Part shown: positions 34,233-46,648 of the stretch, one piece after another | How the letters are laid out: the number at the start of each line of letters is the position of its first letter | How positions within the stretch are numbered: the first letter of the stretch is position 1 | DNA from: Hesseltinella vesiculosa | Taxonomy: Eukaryota; Mucoromycota; Mucoromycetes; Mucorales; Cunninghamellaceae | Length of the DNA: 64,000 nucleotides | Direction of reading: 5' to 3' | Assembly (NCBI GenBank): GCA_002104935.1 | Contig: MCGT01000010.1 | Location: forward strand, 558,001-622,000 | Translations under genes and position numbers: made by a program | Notes under the pieces: generated by a model | Told to the model about the DNA's origin: nothing | What the model saw: only the letters and a program-made list of their open reading frames with translations | The model's database searches: none

Positions 34233-35515
34233 ATGACAAACACAACACTAGGATTTACCACCAAGGCTGTTCACAGTGGTTTCACTCCCACCAAGGAATC
34301 AAATGCCGTTGTTCAACCCATCACCCTGGCTGCCACCTTCAAATCGGAAGACGTTGACAACAAGGGTGTAAGCCAAAAAAAAAAAAAAAAACCTGGTCTT
34401 CTTGGCTGACGTTCCTTGTTTTTTAGCCACACTTTTATTCTCGCTGGGGAAACCCCAATCGGGACGGTCTGGAGACAGCCCTGGCAGACTTGGAAGAAGC
34501 GAGCCATGGTGTGATTTTTTCATCCGGCATGGCAGCTATCGCGTCGGTGTTCAACACATTGGAGACTGGCAGCCATATTATCTGCAACACCGGAAGCTAC
34601 TCCGGCACCTACAGCATCTTGCACGACCATCTGCCAACTGGAAATGACATACATACCACACTGGTGGACTTGTCTGAACCTGATAAGCTGTCGGAGCATG
34701 TCCAGCCAAACACAAAGGTCAGACAGGAAAAAAAGCAGAACACCAAACTTAACCCCTGTTTTTTTTTTCTTTTGCAGCTTGTTGTGATTGAATCGCCCAC
34801 CAACCCAACATTGCAAGTACTGGACATTGCCGCCATTGCTCAGCAGGCGCATGAACACGGAGCTTTGGTGATGGTCGACAACACGTTTATGACTCCTTAT
34901 TATCAACAGCCCCTGGTGCTGGGCGCGGATATCGTGGTGCATTCGATGACGAAATATCTCAATGGCCATTCGGACGTGGTGATGGGTGCTGTGCTGACCA
35001 ACAACAAGGCGGTGCACGAGAAGCTACGGTTTGTTCAAAAAATCTTGGGTGCGGTGCCTTCTCCTTTTGACTGCTACCTGGCCCGCCGTAGCCTGGCCAC
35101 CCTGGGCTTGCGTATGGAAGCGCATTCTCGCAATGCCCTGGGCATCGCCACCTTTTTGGAACAGCACCCCAAGATCGAACGTGTGCTCTACCCTGGCCTG
35201 GCCTCCCATCCCCAGCACGACCTGGCTGTGCGCCAGCAGCGCGGCAAAAACCATGGCTTCAGCGGCGTGCTGTGCTTCCGTCTGAAGACCGAGCAGGACC
35301 TCGAGGACATGATCAATCGCCTCGAATTGATCTCACTCACCACCTCCCTCGGCAGCGTCCATACCTATCTGCAAGTCCCTGCAAAAATGACCCATGCCAA
35401 CGTGGATGAGCAGGTGCGACTGGCTCAAGGCATCACCAGCACCACGGTGCGCCTGGCGGTCGGTATTGAAGATCTACCCGATTTGATCCACGAATTGGAA
35501 CAAGCGCTTGCCTGA
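34233..35515 (+). CDS. CYS3: Cys/Met-metabolism PLP enzyme, likely cystathionine gamma-lyase
   Basis: Three exons (34233-34367, 34427-34717, 34778-35515) give 387 aa. Fold-type I PLP features: YSRWGNPNRDGLE, SSGMAAIASVF, ESPTNPTLQVLDI, MVDNTFMTPYYQQP, and the Schiff-base Lys in HSMTKYLNGHSDVVMG; the C-terminal domain has SLGSVHTYLQVP and TVRLAVGIEDLPDLI. It most likely cleaves cystathionine to cysteine in reverse transsulfuration, although gamma-synthase or beta-lyase activity cannot be excluded from sequence alone. GC-rich third exon, unlike the AT-rich flanks. Confidence 0.9.
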
Positions 35516-36515
35516 TCACATCATCAAGAAGGTCTCACAAATGTGAAATAAAAAAATAAAAAAAAAATGAAAACGAAAACGGATGGATCGGTTGTTGCCC
35601 ACAATTCGAAGGCTTGGTGCTGGTGTCTAAATCGAGGAAACTCAAATGGCACCCCGTGCAATGACTCTTTAAGCACGCAATTGTCAAATTCCAGTTATCA
35701 TCTTGTACTTTATTTATTTTTCTACATGATCTCTGTGCCGAATGTAGTGCAAAATTAGGCTTCCGGGTTGTCCTAGTTACCCAACTTGCACTAGTTTCTT
35801 ATTTTGTAGGTGGGTCGGTGAATCCTAAATTTTTTTATTTTTTTTGACGTTCCTCGGTGAAAATGAAAAAGAGTTTTGTGCTACAAGGTGGGCGTTTTTT
35901 CTTGTACACCATTGAAATGGGGCTGTTTTGTCAAGATGTCCATCGAGATAGGATCGGCAGGAGGGTCAGGTCGTCAGAGCAAGAAAAAAAAAAGAGAGGA
36001 AAGCGTCATCATGGCGATCACCGGGACAGGCCGGTTCGGTCGATGGTGTCATCTGGTTTTACAAAACGCAATCAAACGTGGCTGTCGACACAGATCTAGC
36101 TGATGAGCTTCTCCTACACAGTTTGCCCGTTGTCATTCCATGGCGACAATTTTTTTTTTTTCGTCATCCCTTGCAAAAGAGCCGCATTAAAAGCCCGTCA
36201 CTCTGCAATATCTTGTCAAGCCAGGCTCTCTCATGACCACTGCCATCCACAGCATCGTTTACGCGTTGCCATGTGAGCTCTACCGAGAACGTTCATAGGT
36301 CCTGGAAGCTGCTGCAAACGCTGGACCACCTGAAGCCTGCTCAGCGTCAGCCAAAAGGAAAGCGCTAGGAGCATTTTCAATAGGGATAGGAGGGATGAGC
36401 CAGACAGTAAAAAATGACAGACGAGGAATCTTGGCCTGCGGCAGGGCGTTGACAATCTTAAAAAGCTGGTCTTCCAATTTTTTTTTTCGTCGTTTCTTAC
36501 CATTGGCACACAGCC
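35516..36515. other. Spacer with one unassigned frame
   Basis: Mostly AT-rich. A minus-strand frame at 36477-36280 reads KIVNALPQAKIPRLSFF followed by a hydrophobic stretch and looks protein-like, but has no ATG and no recognised family. It may be a fragment. Confidence 0.4.
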
Positions 36516-37278
36516 ATGAGCATTCCTACATCGCAGCCTTCTACATCCAGCACACCATCAACAGCCAGTGTCAAACGCTCGCTCGGCAACACCATTCTTG
36601 TCAATCCTGCGCAACAAAAGAATCCAATCTTACGATGCATCCACAATGTCCCTTACGAGTTCGACGATGGCGTCAAGTGTGATTACGTCGTAGGCGCCAC
36701 GACAGGGGTTCTCTATCTGAGGTAGTGTTTTGGAGAGGAAGCCATAACTGTTGCCACTGACTCATTTATCTCCAATGGCTAGTCTTCGCTACCATCGATT
36801 ATACCCAAACTACATTTACGGACGCATCGCAGCATTGTCACGCATGTACCTGTTGCGCGTGCTGTTGGTGTTGGTGGATATTGAAGATCATCACACGACA
36901 TTGCGTGAGCTCAATGTGGCTGCCATCACGGGCCAGTTCACCCTTATGCTTAGCTGGAGCATGGAAGAGGCGGCCCGTTATCTGGAAACCTACAAGGTCT
37001 TTGAGCACAAACCTGACGACCTGATCCGCGAAAAGCCAGCCGACGACTCGGACTTTAATGCATCCATGACCGATACCCTGACCAACATCCGCACGGTGAA
37101 CAAAACCGACGCGCTGACATTGCTCACAACGTTTGGGTCCTTTGCCAAAATGACACAGGCCCCCACGGATCAGCTTGGCTTGTGTCCTGGCTTTGGGGAG
37201 CTCAAAGTGCAGCGATTTCGCCAAGCCATCACCCAGCCCTTTTTAATCAAAGACGACGGATTGTCCAAAGGCGCATGA
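36516..37278 (+). CDS. RAD10: DNA repair protein ERCC1/Rad10
   Basis: Two exons (36516-36721, 36783-37278) give 233 aa. The central domain (NTILVNPAQQKNPILRCI, YVVGATTGVLYLSLRYH, LYPNYIYGRI, LLVLVDIEDHHTTLREL, SWSMEEAARYLETYK) is the nuclease-like fold without catalytic residues; the C-terminal tandem HhH (VNKTDALTLLTTFGS, LGLCPGFGELKVQRF) binds XPF and DNA. With XPF it makes the 5' incision in nucleotide excision repair. Length is shorter than human ERCC1 (297 aa) by loss of the disordered N-terminus. Confidence 0.96.
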
Positions 37279-37425
37279 ATAAACGGAATAATATTTGTAT
37301 TTTTGCAAAAAAAAAAAAAAAAAAAAGAAAAAAAGTACAGCAGTGATAGGCAGGTAAAGGGAGGAAATACAAGGGATGAGTGGGATATGCTTGAGAGGGG
37401 AGCGAAAAGGTATCATTTTTTTTTT

Positions 37426-39952
37426 CTATTGAATCCAGATCACATCGTCGGCATCTGGTTCTAAGGACGACAGGGTAAAGGAGGAGGAAAGGCGGGTGGG
37501 ATGGTGGTTTCGTTGATGGCGGGTCTGAAAGCGAGAAAAGGCCAGACGTTGGTCAGGTGGTGTGAGTCGGCTGGGGAAGCCATGTTGGTTGGTTTCCAGT
37601 TGTTGGGGAGGGATGGAGACGGGCGAGATCTGGCCCAGTTTGTCGTCTTCGTCATCAAGTAAGGAATCGGTGTCCTCGGCACAGGTGGTTTCGTTCACAA
37701 AAGAGTAGCCGACGAACTGGTCATCGAGGCAGGTCGAGTCGGTCAGTGGGTTTCGCGTCCAGCGACGTTCAAGCTGGTCGGCTTCGGCTTGTCTGTCCAG
37801 GCGCATCAGGGTGGCCAGGTCGTCATCGTCATCGTCGGCGCCAATGAGACCAAAGGGTTCGTCGTCGTCGATGTCGTCGTCGTCTTGGCCGCTGATCATG
37901 CAGGAGGAGAGGCGTGGAGGCAGGTTGATGAAGTCAGGGTCAAAGTAGCTGACGTCGGTTTCAGACTTGAGCAACGGGATGAAGGGGGCTGGCAGGCGTT
38001 TGTGGTAGACGTCGTCCCAGTCGAGGTTGTCAAAGTAGGGATGGGTGCGAAGGGTATGGACATCGGTGCTGGCTTGGGCATCGAAGAATTGGCGACAGCC
38101 CAAGCGCTGCTGGGGGTCGCGTTCGACTAAGCCCTGGATGAGGTCGGCGGCAGCTGTGTTGACAATCTCTGGAATCTCGATGGGGTCTTGCAAGATGCGG
38201 CGGTAGGCTTCTTCGTCCGAGTCGCCACCAAAGGGCAGGTAGCCCAGGAACATTTCGTAGATCAGGACGCCCAGGCTCCAGTAATCAGAGGCAAACGTGT
38301 AGGGTTCGTTGATCCAGACTTCGGGGGCCATGTAGCCGGGCGTGCCACAGAAGGTGGTGGTGGTCATCCGGTGTGCGTCTTGTTCATCAAAGAGCTTGGA
38401 GAAGCCAAAGTCCGTCAGCACCACATGTCCATCGGCGGCCAGAAGGATATTCTCGGGTTTCAGGTCCCTGGCAAACAAAGGAGGTGAGCGGTGGCCATCA
38501 ACAAAACTATCTGGTTCAAGTTCTTTACCTGTACATGATGCCTAGGCGATGGAGTTCCTGCAGTCCGAGCAGGATCTCGGCGGTGTAGAAGCGGCAGCGA
38601 TAGGCATTAAAGTAGCAGTTGATTTGTAATTGGGTGGCCAGGTCACTGCCAGCATGATAGTCCATGACGAGGAAGAGTTGATTGGCGTTCTGAAAGGAGC
38701 AGTGGAGCTTCACCAAAAACGGATGTTGGGTCTTGGACATTTTGGCAAGGATGTTGCGTTCCGTGCGGGTATGTTCACTTTCCCGCTGGGTGATGACCCA
38801 TTTTTTGCTGATGGCTTTCATGGCATACAATCGGGAAGAGGTATGGTGGCGCACCAAGATCACCTGCATCAAAAAAAAGGGCGTGTCGGGTGAATACTCG
38901 GGATTTAAAAAAGAAAAAAAAAAAACTACCTTGCCCATGGTGCCTCGGCCAAGGACTTTCAGCAACTGAAGGTCATCCAGGGCCATGCGGCCGGCCCGGG
39001 AAGAGGGCAGAAGGGTGACGGGTTTGATAGGTTTGAGGGTGGGGTGGGTGACTCGGGCCCGATCCAAGGGTGATTGATAAAAGTCGAGGGAGGAGAGACA
39101 GGGTGAGGAGAGTTGAGCACAAGCGTCGGTGGTGGAGACAAGGGTGGTGGGTTCCGAAGGCGGGAGAGGGAACATGGCAGACAGAGACCGGTCATCATCT
39201 AGCCAGGTGGATTCAGCAGATTCGTGAATGGAGGACAAGGGAAGGGGCGGCAAGGGCCGAGTGGCCAGGTAGTCGATCTTGAGGACATGCTGTTGGACCA
39301 TGGAGTGGACGTCCGCTTTGGAGATGACGACATCGTCTTCTCGTTGTGGCATCAGGAAGTCGCGTAGCAGTGAAGACATGCCGGTGAGAGGATGGCAAGT
39401 GCAATCGCGCAGGTAATCTTCCAGCTTGGGGCCTAGGGACCGTCGGGGTTTGCTCCATTTGGTCAGCAAGGTCTTGAGCTTCACCAACAAAGGTTTATCG
39501 GGATCGTCCAGGGCTGGCAAGGAAGGGGCAGCATCGCCATAGTGTGTTTTGAGCAGGGCATCGAATTCTTGAAAGTCTTCAATGAACCGTACCAGTGAAA
39601 CATGTTTATCTTGGTGTTCGACAATAATGGTAAAAATCTATAAAAAAAGTGAAAGCGTGACACAAAGCATGGTTGAGTGATGGCTCCTTTTTTTCACAAT
39701 GCCGCATGGTTTTGTTGATCTTTTTCCGTAAAAAAAAAAAATGTCACTTACGGAGATTTGCTTCTTCAGTGTTAATTTATAGTGGAGAGGGTGCATCAAC
39801 GACGTTGTTTCGATCACAACAATGTCGGCATAGGGCGAAGGTAAAGGCGTTTGTTGTGCAACATGGGATTGTTTTTGTGTGCGGCGGCGTGTATGTTTGG
39901 TGACAGCGGTTTTCAGGGACAAGGTCGATTTCTTTATGGACAACAAGGGCAT
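37426..39952 (-). CDS. PX-domain AGC-family Ser/Thr kinase
   Basis: Four exons (39952-39752, 39637-38930, 38863-38529, 38467-37426) give 761 aa. Residues ~45-165 form a PX domain (IFTIIVEHQDKHVSLVRF, FLMPQRE) expected to bind phosphoinositides. The kinase follows a linker: GRGTMGKVILVRH, YAMKAIS, catalytic loop MYRDLKPENILL, LTDFGFSKLF, T-loop TTTTFCGTPGYMAPE. The AGC tail has an acidic insert (DDDDIDDDEP) and a hydrophobic-motif candidate FVGYSF. Architecture resembles SGK3-like or fungal PX-AGC kinases acting at membranes downstream of PDK1/TORC2. Substrates are unknown. Confidence 0.9.
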
Positions 39953-40299
39953 GGATGTTGACGATAAAAGAGAGGAGAATTACAGTAGATAGAAAGGGCC
40001 AACAAAAAGAAAAAGGTGTAAAAAAAAAAAAAAAAAAAAGTAGACAGAGGAAAGAGAAAGAGAGAGAAAAAGGGCGGGACAAAGAATATTTTTTTTTTTT
40101 TCGGCAAGTGATTGTTTTCCTAGTGACAAAAAAGGGAAGCTTGGATGAGGCACCACAAGCCTAGGTTTTTTGCCCAGCCAATTTTTAAAGTTTTTTCGTT
40201 TCTCTCATGTTATCCATTTTTGTTTCATACCTCCATTCATAAAACACGTTTGGGCCATGAAAAGGCACACGGGTGCCACACAAACTTTTTTTTTTTTTT
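39953..40299. other. Spacer
   Basis: Two long A/T runs (about 40020-40039 and 40285-40300) and AG-rich sequence between the divergent kinase promoter and the 3' end of the ATPase gene. No gene seen. Confidence 0.5.
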
Positions 40300-40955
40300 T
40301 CAATCGATTGCCAGGAGGGAGGAGCGGGTTGCACGAGAGGAGGGCGATACCAAGCAAACGACAACAGCGGTGTTTTGGCGAGTACAATCCACACGATAGG
40401 TAAAAGGCAGGCGTGGTGATGTTGGTAAGGTTGTGTACACCAAAACAAATGGCCAGTGCTGCTGCAATGTCAAGAGCTGATCCATCAGCCGTCCTTTCAG
40501 GGTCAAAGCGTCCTCTTCCGCCGGCTGTCCGTCCACCGCCACCCAGCGCGTCTGGGGATGCTGATCAAACCAACTAGCCAAGCCAATTTCCAAGGCAAGC
40601 AGATCCCCACGTGTCTTGGGTGCAAACACATGGCCATATTGGTGTTGAAAGGGTCGATCAAGTTGAATCCAAAGACACGCCTGCTGTTGAATCATCGACT
40701 CCAGCAAATAAGATTTGCCACTGCCGCTTTTCCCAGACAACGCTATCGTGTCACCCAGATGGAGCCCATCCCTTTCCACTTGTCGCAACGCCTTGTCCAA
40801 CCACCTTGGCGCTCCAACCTTTTCCTTTTTCTGGATCTGTGTCCATACCTAAGCTCAATCAATGTCCAGTGACGAGCCCAGTCCAATGTCTCAAACATTA
40901 CCTCTAACGCCGATGCATGTTGAAGTGCGGCCACCTTGTCACGAAGCCTTGACAT
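40300..40955 (-). CDS. RecA-fold ATPase, possible Rad51 paralogue
   Basis: Two exons (40955-40902, 40848-40300) give 200 aa. A helical N-terminus is followed by LHLGDTIALSGKSGSGKS, a Walker A loop placed as in RecA/Rad51 paralogues, and a Walker-B-like strand WVAVDGQPAEED; PFVLVYTT follows. The small size and order fit XRCC2/Rad55-type paralogues or other short RecA-like proteins. I cannot separate these from sequence alone. Likely role: recombination accessory ATPase (inference). Confidence 0.65.
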
Positions 40956-41107
40956 GGATGCCCAAATCGTTAATCAAGGGTTAAAAAAAAAGAAAAGAAA
41001 CAAAGAGATGCTGTCCTGACGAAGAAAAAGACCGAGCCTTTTTTTTTTTTTCTCAGCTTTTCTCTTCGTTCCCTTTTTTTTTTTTTTTAATTTAATTTAT
41101 TGGCAAT

Positions 41108-42585
41108 ATGAAATTGACACTGTTGACGACGGCCATGGTCTTTGCAGGCTTTGCAACGGCTGTGCCAATGGTGCAACCCCAGTCATTCTCTGATGGCTAC
41201 ATCTCCCCCTTGTACAATCCCGTCGAAGGCGAAGCCTTGACTGATTCGTATATTATTGTCCTCAAGGAAGACACTCATCATGAGAAATTCCAACAACACA
41301 CCTCTTGGATTAACCAATTATCACTCAAGAACCACCCTGCTGCTCAATGGTTAGATGAAAGCAACAGCCACGGTATCCATCATGTGTATAACATGCCTGT
41401 CTTGAAAGGTTACGCCGGCAAATTCGATGCTGCGACACTCCAATCCATCCGCACCTCTGAAGACGTATGACTCCAAAAAAAAACCTCCGTGGTTAATAAT
41501 TTTTTTTTCTTGTTATTATCCATAGGTGGCCTACGTAGAAAAAGACTCCTTGGTGTATGCCAGCGAATTGCAGCGCGATGCTCCTTGGGGTTTAGCCCGT
41601 CTTGCCCATCGCAAACGCCTGTCGCTCTTGACTTTTAACAAGTATGAATATGACCCTCAAGGCGGCGACGGTGTCAAGGTGTATGTGATTGACACTGGTA
41701 TCAATACCCAACATGTTGATTTTGATGGCCGCGCCACCTGGGGCGCCACCATTCCTTCTGGTGATGAAGATGCCGACGGCAATGGCCATGGCTCTCATGT
41801 AATATTTTTTTTACAGAAAATCAACCTCTTCGGAGCAAAAGACGCATTGACGTCATTTCTTTTTAGTGTGCTGGTACCATTGCCGGTTCCAAATATGGTG
41901 TGGCTAAACTAGCCCAGCCTGTGGCTGTCAAGGTCTTGCGCAGCAATGGCTCAGGCTCCATGTCCGATGTGTTGAAGGGCGTCGACTGGGCTACCGAAGC
42001 CCACCTTCAAGATGCCGACGACGCCGCCAAGAAGGGCAAGAAATACAAGGGTGCGGTGGCCAACATGTCTCTCGGCGGTGGCAAATCCCCCTCCTTGGAC
42101 ATGGCCGTCAATAGTGCGGTGGACTCGGGTTTGATCTTTGCCGTGGCTGCTGGTAACAGAAAACATAATAAAAACACGCCGCGTCTGACTCCTTTTTTCC
42201 CCCTCTTTGCCTAGGTAACGATAACAAGGATGCTTGCAATTATTCGCCTGCTCGTGCCGAAAAGGCCATCACCGTAGGTGCATCCAACCTGTTTGATGAA
42301 ATCGCACCCTTCTCCAACCACGGTCGTTGTGTCGATGTGTTTGCTCCTGGCGTCGATATCTTGTCGATCTGGCGTGGCAGCAAGTACGCCACCAACACCA
42401 TCTCGGGCACATCCATGGCCTCCCCTCATGTCGCCGGCCTGGCTGCCTACCTGCTCAGCTTGGAAGAAAACCCCATCACTCCCGAGGAAATGAAGAAGAA
42501 GATCTTGGAACTCAGCACTCGCGGTGTGCTTGACAAGCTTCCCCGCGACACGCCTAACCTTTTAATTTACAATGGGGCTTACTAG
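41108..42585 (+). CDS. Secreted subtilisin-like serine protease (S8, proteinase K type)
   Basis: Four exons (41108-41464, 41526-41798, 41867-42152, 42215-42585) give 428 aa. A signal peptide (MKLTLLTTAMVFAGFATA) is followed by an inhibitor-I9 propeptide (DSYIIVLKEDTHHEKF) and the catalytic domain: Asp in YVIDTGIN, His in GNGHGSHCAGT, oxyanion Asn in FAVAAGNDN, Ser in SGTSMASPHVAG. Expected to be exported and self-activated, then degrade extracellular or vacuolar protein. No C-terminal anchor is visible. Confidence 0.96.
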
Positions 42586-42705
42586 CTGGTTCTTTTTTTG
42601 TTTCGATCTTGATAGATTTTTTTTTAAATAAATTGACTTTGCTGTTGTCTCAATGTTGTTTTATTTTCATCTGGTGAAGGGGGTATGAATGCAAAAAAGG
42701 AGGGA

Positions 42706-43942
42706 TCAAGGGGCAGGGTCGAGCATATCCTCTTCCAATGGACCGCGGACCAGGGTATCGATATCTTCCAGGCCCCGGTCAACCCGTTCTTTCCACAGCC
42801 GTTGACTGACAGCATTGAATGAAGCGTAGGCGCGATCTTGGTATAAGGTCAGGTTTCGAACCATCGTCCGCTGCAGGTGGCGCTGATTGGTTTGATTGCC
42901 ATTGGCTGTTTGCTTGACCCATTGTTGGGTCGCCAGTGTAGCTTGAGGTGATGCACACGCTTCTGCTTTCAACTGCTGATATTTGTCGTTTAATTGCTTG
43001 ATTTTTGCCATGATGTCATTGTTGCAGGTGGCGGTCTAAGGTAAAATGAACAAATCCGATGAATCCTCCTTTAGCCGATGGATCGATCAAACATACCACA
43101 TCATCTTGCAGAATGGATTTTTGGGTATCTTGAATGCTATCAAGCAGCCTATTGCAACCAAAAGAGATGAGCTCTTTTTTATTTTTATTTTCAGGAGTCA
43201 CTTGCATGACGGCGCGTTCTTTTTCTTGTATTTCAAACACGCTACCCATTTGCAGGGTTTCATTGGCGACAAAAACAAAGGCGCAGAGTTCATCCTTGAG
43301 CCTTTTAAAGAGAACCGCAGCCTGGGCATATTCCTTGCGCCCATCCTTGGCACATACCAAGTAAAAATCAAACATCATCGTCCATCTCTCTAAAACAGCT
43401 GTCAGCGGGGAGACCGTACCTCATCGGCAAGCGTTACCTTGGGTGACTCGGATATATTCCTTTCCCCAGATCGATGGCTGTGAGCAGAATAAGAAATACA
43501 GGGCGTAGATCACACCAAATTTCATCGCATCCACGTTGCAACAGAAAAAGTCTAAGACCAAATGAGAAAAAAAAACAGTGGTCAGCAAACGGCCAATGCC
43601 ATGCTTTGGTCATGGTTACCTGCGGTAGACGTGTATAATGTATTCATAAACATCGGCCGGGCTTCACGAAAGAAGCAGCCGAAATGGATATGTTCAAATT
43701 GAAGTTGATTCCACACATGATCAAAGTCTTGAAAAGTATGATGAGGGCTCTGGCAAGAATAGAGAAGTGAGTTTGCATGGTACGGGGCTATGTTTGCTTA
43801 CGGCTAAAAAGGACGATAATAAATGTTGAATATCGTACTGAACCACTGTCAACGGTACAGCAAGGTTTTCGCGGGATACAATCAAAGAATTGGCAGCATC
43901 GTATACTGACGTAGGGTACGTGGAATCCTTTGACCTGGACAT
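42706..43942 (-). CDS. SNAPC1-like snRNA-activating complex subunit
   Basis: Five exons (43942-43802, 43749-43620, 43551-43438, 43389-43097, 43035-42706) give 335 aa with exact phases. The order of segments follows SNAPC1 (SNAP43): FDHVWNQLQFEHIHFG, MKFGVIYALYFLFCSQP, YIRVTQERWTMMFDFYL, and AAVLFKRLKDELCAFVF. In animals the SNAP complex binds proximal sequence elements of U snRNA promoters for Pol II and Pol III. Identification rests on aligned spacing and short motifs recalled for the family, not a search, and the C-terminal ~130 residues are low-similarity helical sequence. Confidence 0.78.
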
Positions 43943-44036
43943 TCAGGTTGGACGGAAGGAAAAGAGGCAAAAAAAAAAAAAAAAATTGAGCATCAGACTT
44001 TTTTTTGTGTATCTTTTCTTTTTACTACCACAAAAA

Positions 44037-45828
44037 ATGGCTTTTCGATGCGAGAAATGTGATATGAGCTTCGTGGACGAGAGGCGCTGCATCATCCACG
44101 AGAAAACCTCTCATACGGATGTCCTATATTATGGAGAAGGTACTCTCTACTTTTTATGTAATGCTTTTGTCTGATCTCTTTTCCAGACCTGTCTCCCCTC
44201 TTTCGGGCTGATGGCAGATTCACATGTCCAAAATGTAACAAAGCCATTGAAAATACTCGCGATTTCATTGATCATGTCAAAGACCATGGCATTGAATGTT
44301 CTATGATCGGAAAACGCAGAGTCGATTCCCCAGGCAAGGCGAAAAGATCCCGTCGATCCAAGCGGTCCATGTCCCATTCGCCCAGCGCTCTTCCTCAACC
44401 AGCGGACAACCGACAACCCGGCATGCTTCATACAATGGGCTATCTCCCACCTTTCCAGCAGCCTCCACTCGTTCCGCAAACGATGGCAACGTCATCGGTG
44501 CTGCCGCCATGCCTTGTTTTACCCACCACCCGCGAAGTGGTCTTGGCCGCAGCCGACTGTACAGATAGCGACAAGTCCAGACGGGAAGACATCCTCATGC
44601 TGACAAAGCTTGGCCGCTGGATACCTCTTATTCACTTCATCGGTGGCCGTTGGGTGGGGCTCCTGACCTCTGCCTCGTCAGCAGCCGCGCTCACCGATGT
44701 CAACCACGGCAGCGGCCAATTCTATCTGCCGGTTGCGGATGAGCCTGTCACGCTTGAAAACTGCTTCACTTACGTCCAATCCTCCAGGTAAACAAACCAA
44801 GACAAAAAAAAAAAAAAAGGCAGCCCCGAAACCTTCCACCATGAGACGATACTTATTTTTCTGATCCCGCCAGCAAAATCTCGCTAGCCCTCGCCTCAAC
44901 GACCCATGTCCAGATCACCAGATTACAAGTCGATTATCTGAACTTGGGCTGGTTGGGCCAGCTCCATCTGTGGTACATGTGCTCCCAACTACTGGCCGGC
45001 GCTGTCCTTGTCGAAGGAAGTACCGCCATCATGGTGCTCACCCTTGAATCGTATTCGCGCGACTCGGTCCTGGACGTCCAATGTGTCAATGGCTGGCTGG
45101 ACAATTTTACCTTGCCGGAAATACCAGGACCCCACGGCCTGATCAAGGTCTGTCTCCTGGATGCGCCCGATGGCAGGAAGCTCTGCATTGGCACACGCGC
45201 CAGTATCTTCTTAGTCACCGGCAGCATCCGGCTGGACACCGGCTCGGTCAATCTTGGTCTCTCCACTCACCACTTCGCCCCTACCCGTAATACCCAGATT
45301 TTCTTGGACAGGGATTCCGTTGCCCGCGCTCAGGAAATACTGAAGGAACCCTCCACCACCAAATGCCAGGCTTTGCCCAGCCTCTACCAGCTGCGCCACG
45401 TGGTTGACAGATTTGATGACCTGTCCACTTACACGCTTTGCCGCGCCTCAGCCCCGCTGGCCACGCCCCTGAACAACCAGCCCTGGTCCATCTGGACTCT
45501 CTCCGATACCGATGCCTTTGCCACTCAAGACCAGCGCTGCAGCCATCTCTTCCACGAGATTGCCTTCCGCGTCTTTGAGTCTGGTTCCTCTGCCGTCCTC
45601 ACATTGGACTCTGTCAAGGTCATCCTGACCACCTTGGAACGAGGCTCGGAAATGCAGCGCATCTTGCACGACATCACCGCGCTCTTCAGTGATTCGGATA
45701 GCATCCCCATCATTGGCAATACCATGTTGAATAGCTACCTTGCTGAACTCGCTTCCCTCATCAATATCAAGGACGAAAATGAAAAAAAGAGCTTGGCCTT
45801 GCAAGCCGAGTACTACTATAATCCTTAA
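44037..45828 (+). CDS. Uncharacterised C2H2 protein, intact family member (552 aa)
   Basis: Three exons (44037-44139, 44187-44787, 44874-45828). Two N-terminal C2H2 fingers (FRCEKCDMSF...HEKTSH; FTCPKCNKAI...HVKDH) are followed by a basic Ser-rich linker (KRSRRSKRSMSHSP) and a ~400-aa region of mixed strands without a recognised domain, ending in HLFHEIAFRVFESG...SIPIIGNTMLNSYL. The pseudogene at 2.1 kb shares the fingers, the intron position and the C-terminal block. The third exon is GC-rich with strong codon bias. Probably a DNA-binding or element-derived protein; no function claimed. Confidence 0.82.
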
Positions 45829-46530
45829 CGCTGCCCGCTTCTCTGTATATTCCCATTTCTTATCGGCCATTCCCCCCCCCCTCTCGCTGTCCTCATGATC
45901 TAACCTACCGCATCACGGTCACCTCTATCCCCATGGTTTGGCCTCCATTTGTCACTGCCAAGTTCAAAAGAATAAAACGGTCGCCTTCTTCGTAGGAAAA
46001 TGAATCATCAGAAAGTCACAAAAATATCTCATCCATGTGACAGAAGAGGGTGGTGTTCTTTGCGGCCAGGCAGGCCACCATGCTTTTTTTTTTTTTTTTG
46101 CAGCTGACCAGTGGTTTGTGTCGGAATTGGAAATTTGGTGGACAGGGCTTTTTTCAGCTGGGGAGCTCTGGCGAAAAAATAAGGCGCAAAAAACCATCAA
46201 AATCGATTTACCCCAATTTTTCCACGCAACAGGCATAAAATGAGACATGTTCATGGTTACAATCACAGGTCTCTAACAGATCCTGTTTCAGAGGTAATGA
46301 CCAACAAGCATGTGCTGTCAAATGCCAACTAGCAGAGGAAAATTGGGCCATTTTGCTGTTCTTTTTTACAACACACGTTTGCCAAACTGTTCCAGAACGA
46401 GTCGGACACTTAAAAAAAACCACCTGTTGACTTCCCCGCCTCATTTTCCAGAGCCCAGCTAAAATACCACCCAAAAAAAAAAAAAAAATGCGCTGTGCCC
46501 ATCACCACGAATAAAAACAAAAAAAAATAC
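45829..46530. other. Spacer
   Basis: Short frames on the minus strand (46208-46474 and 45964-46266) look by chance. Long T and A runs at 46084 and 46473. Nothing assigned. Confidence 0.4.
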
Positions 46531-46648
46531 AATTACGGCACTCGGTATTCCCGCGTGATCTCTCACCGCAGTACTAACCAAGCCGTACGCTGCTTATCTG
46601 CAGAGATCGAACGGGATCTGGATTTTTCAACGTCGTATGGCCGTAACA
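46531..46648 (-). rRNA. 5S ribosomal RNA gene
   Basis: Minus strand, about 118 nt: 5' TGTTACGGCCATA..., the universally conserved GATCCCGTTCGATCTCTGC and AAGCAGCGTACGGCTTGG, then TTAGTACTGCGGTGAGAGAT and terminal GTGCCGTAATT. The ends pair as helix I (GTTACGGC with GCCGTAAT). A T-run just downstream (46519-46527 read on the minus strand) fits Pol III termination. Internal A and C boxes are present. A single dispersed copy, as usual for 5S genes in many fungi. Confidence 0.92.

Noticed and set aside
37789..38130. Val/Asp-rich plus-strand ORF
   Set aside because: Antisense to the kinase gene's acidic insert.
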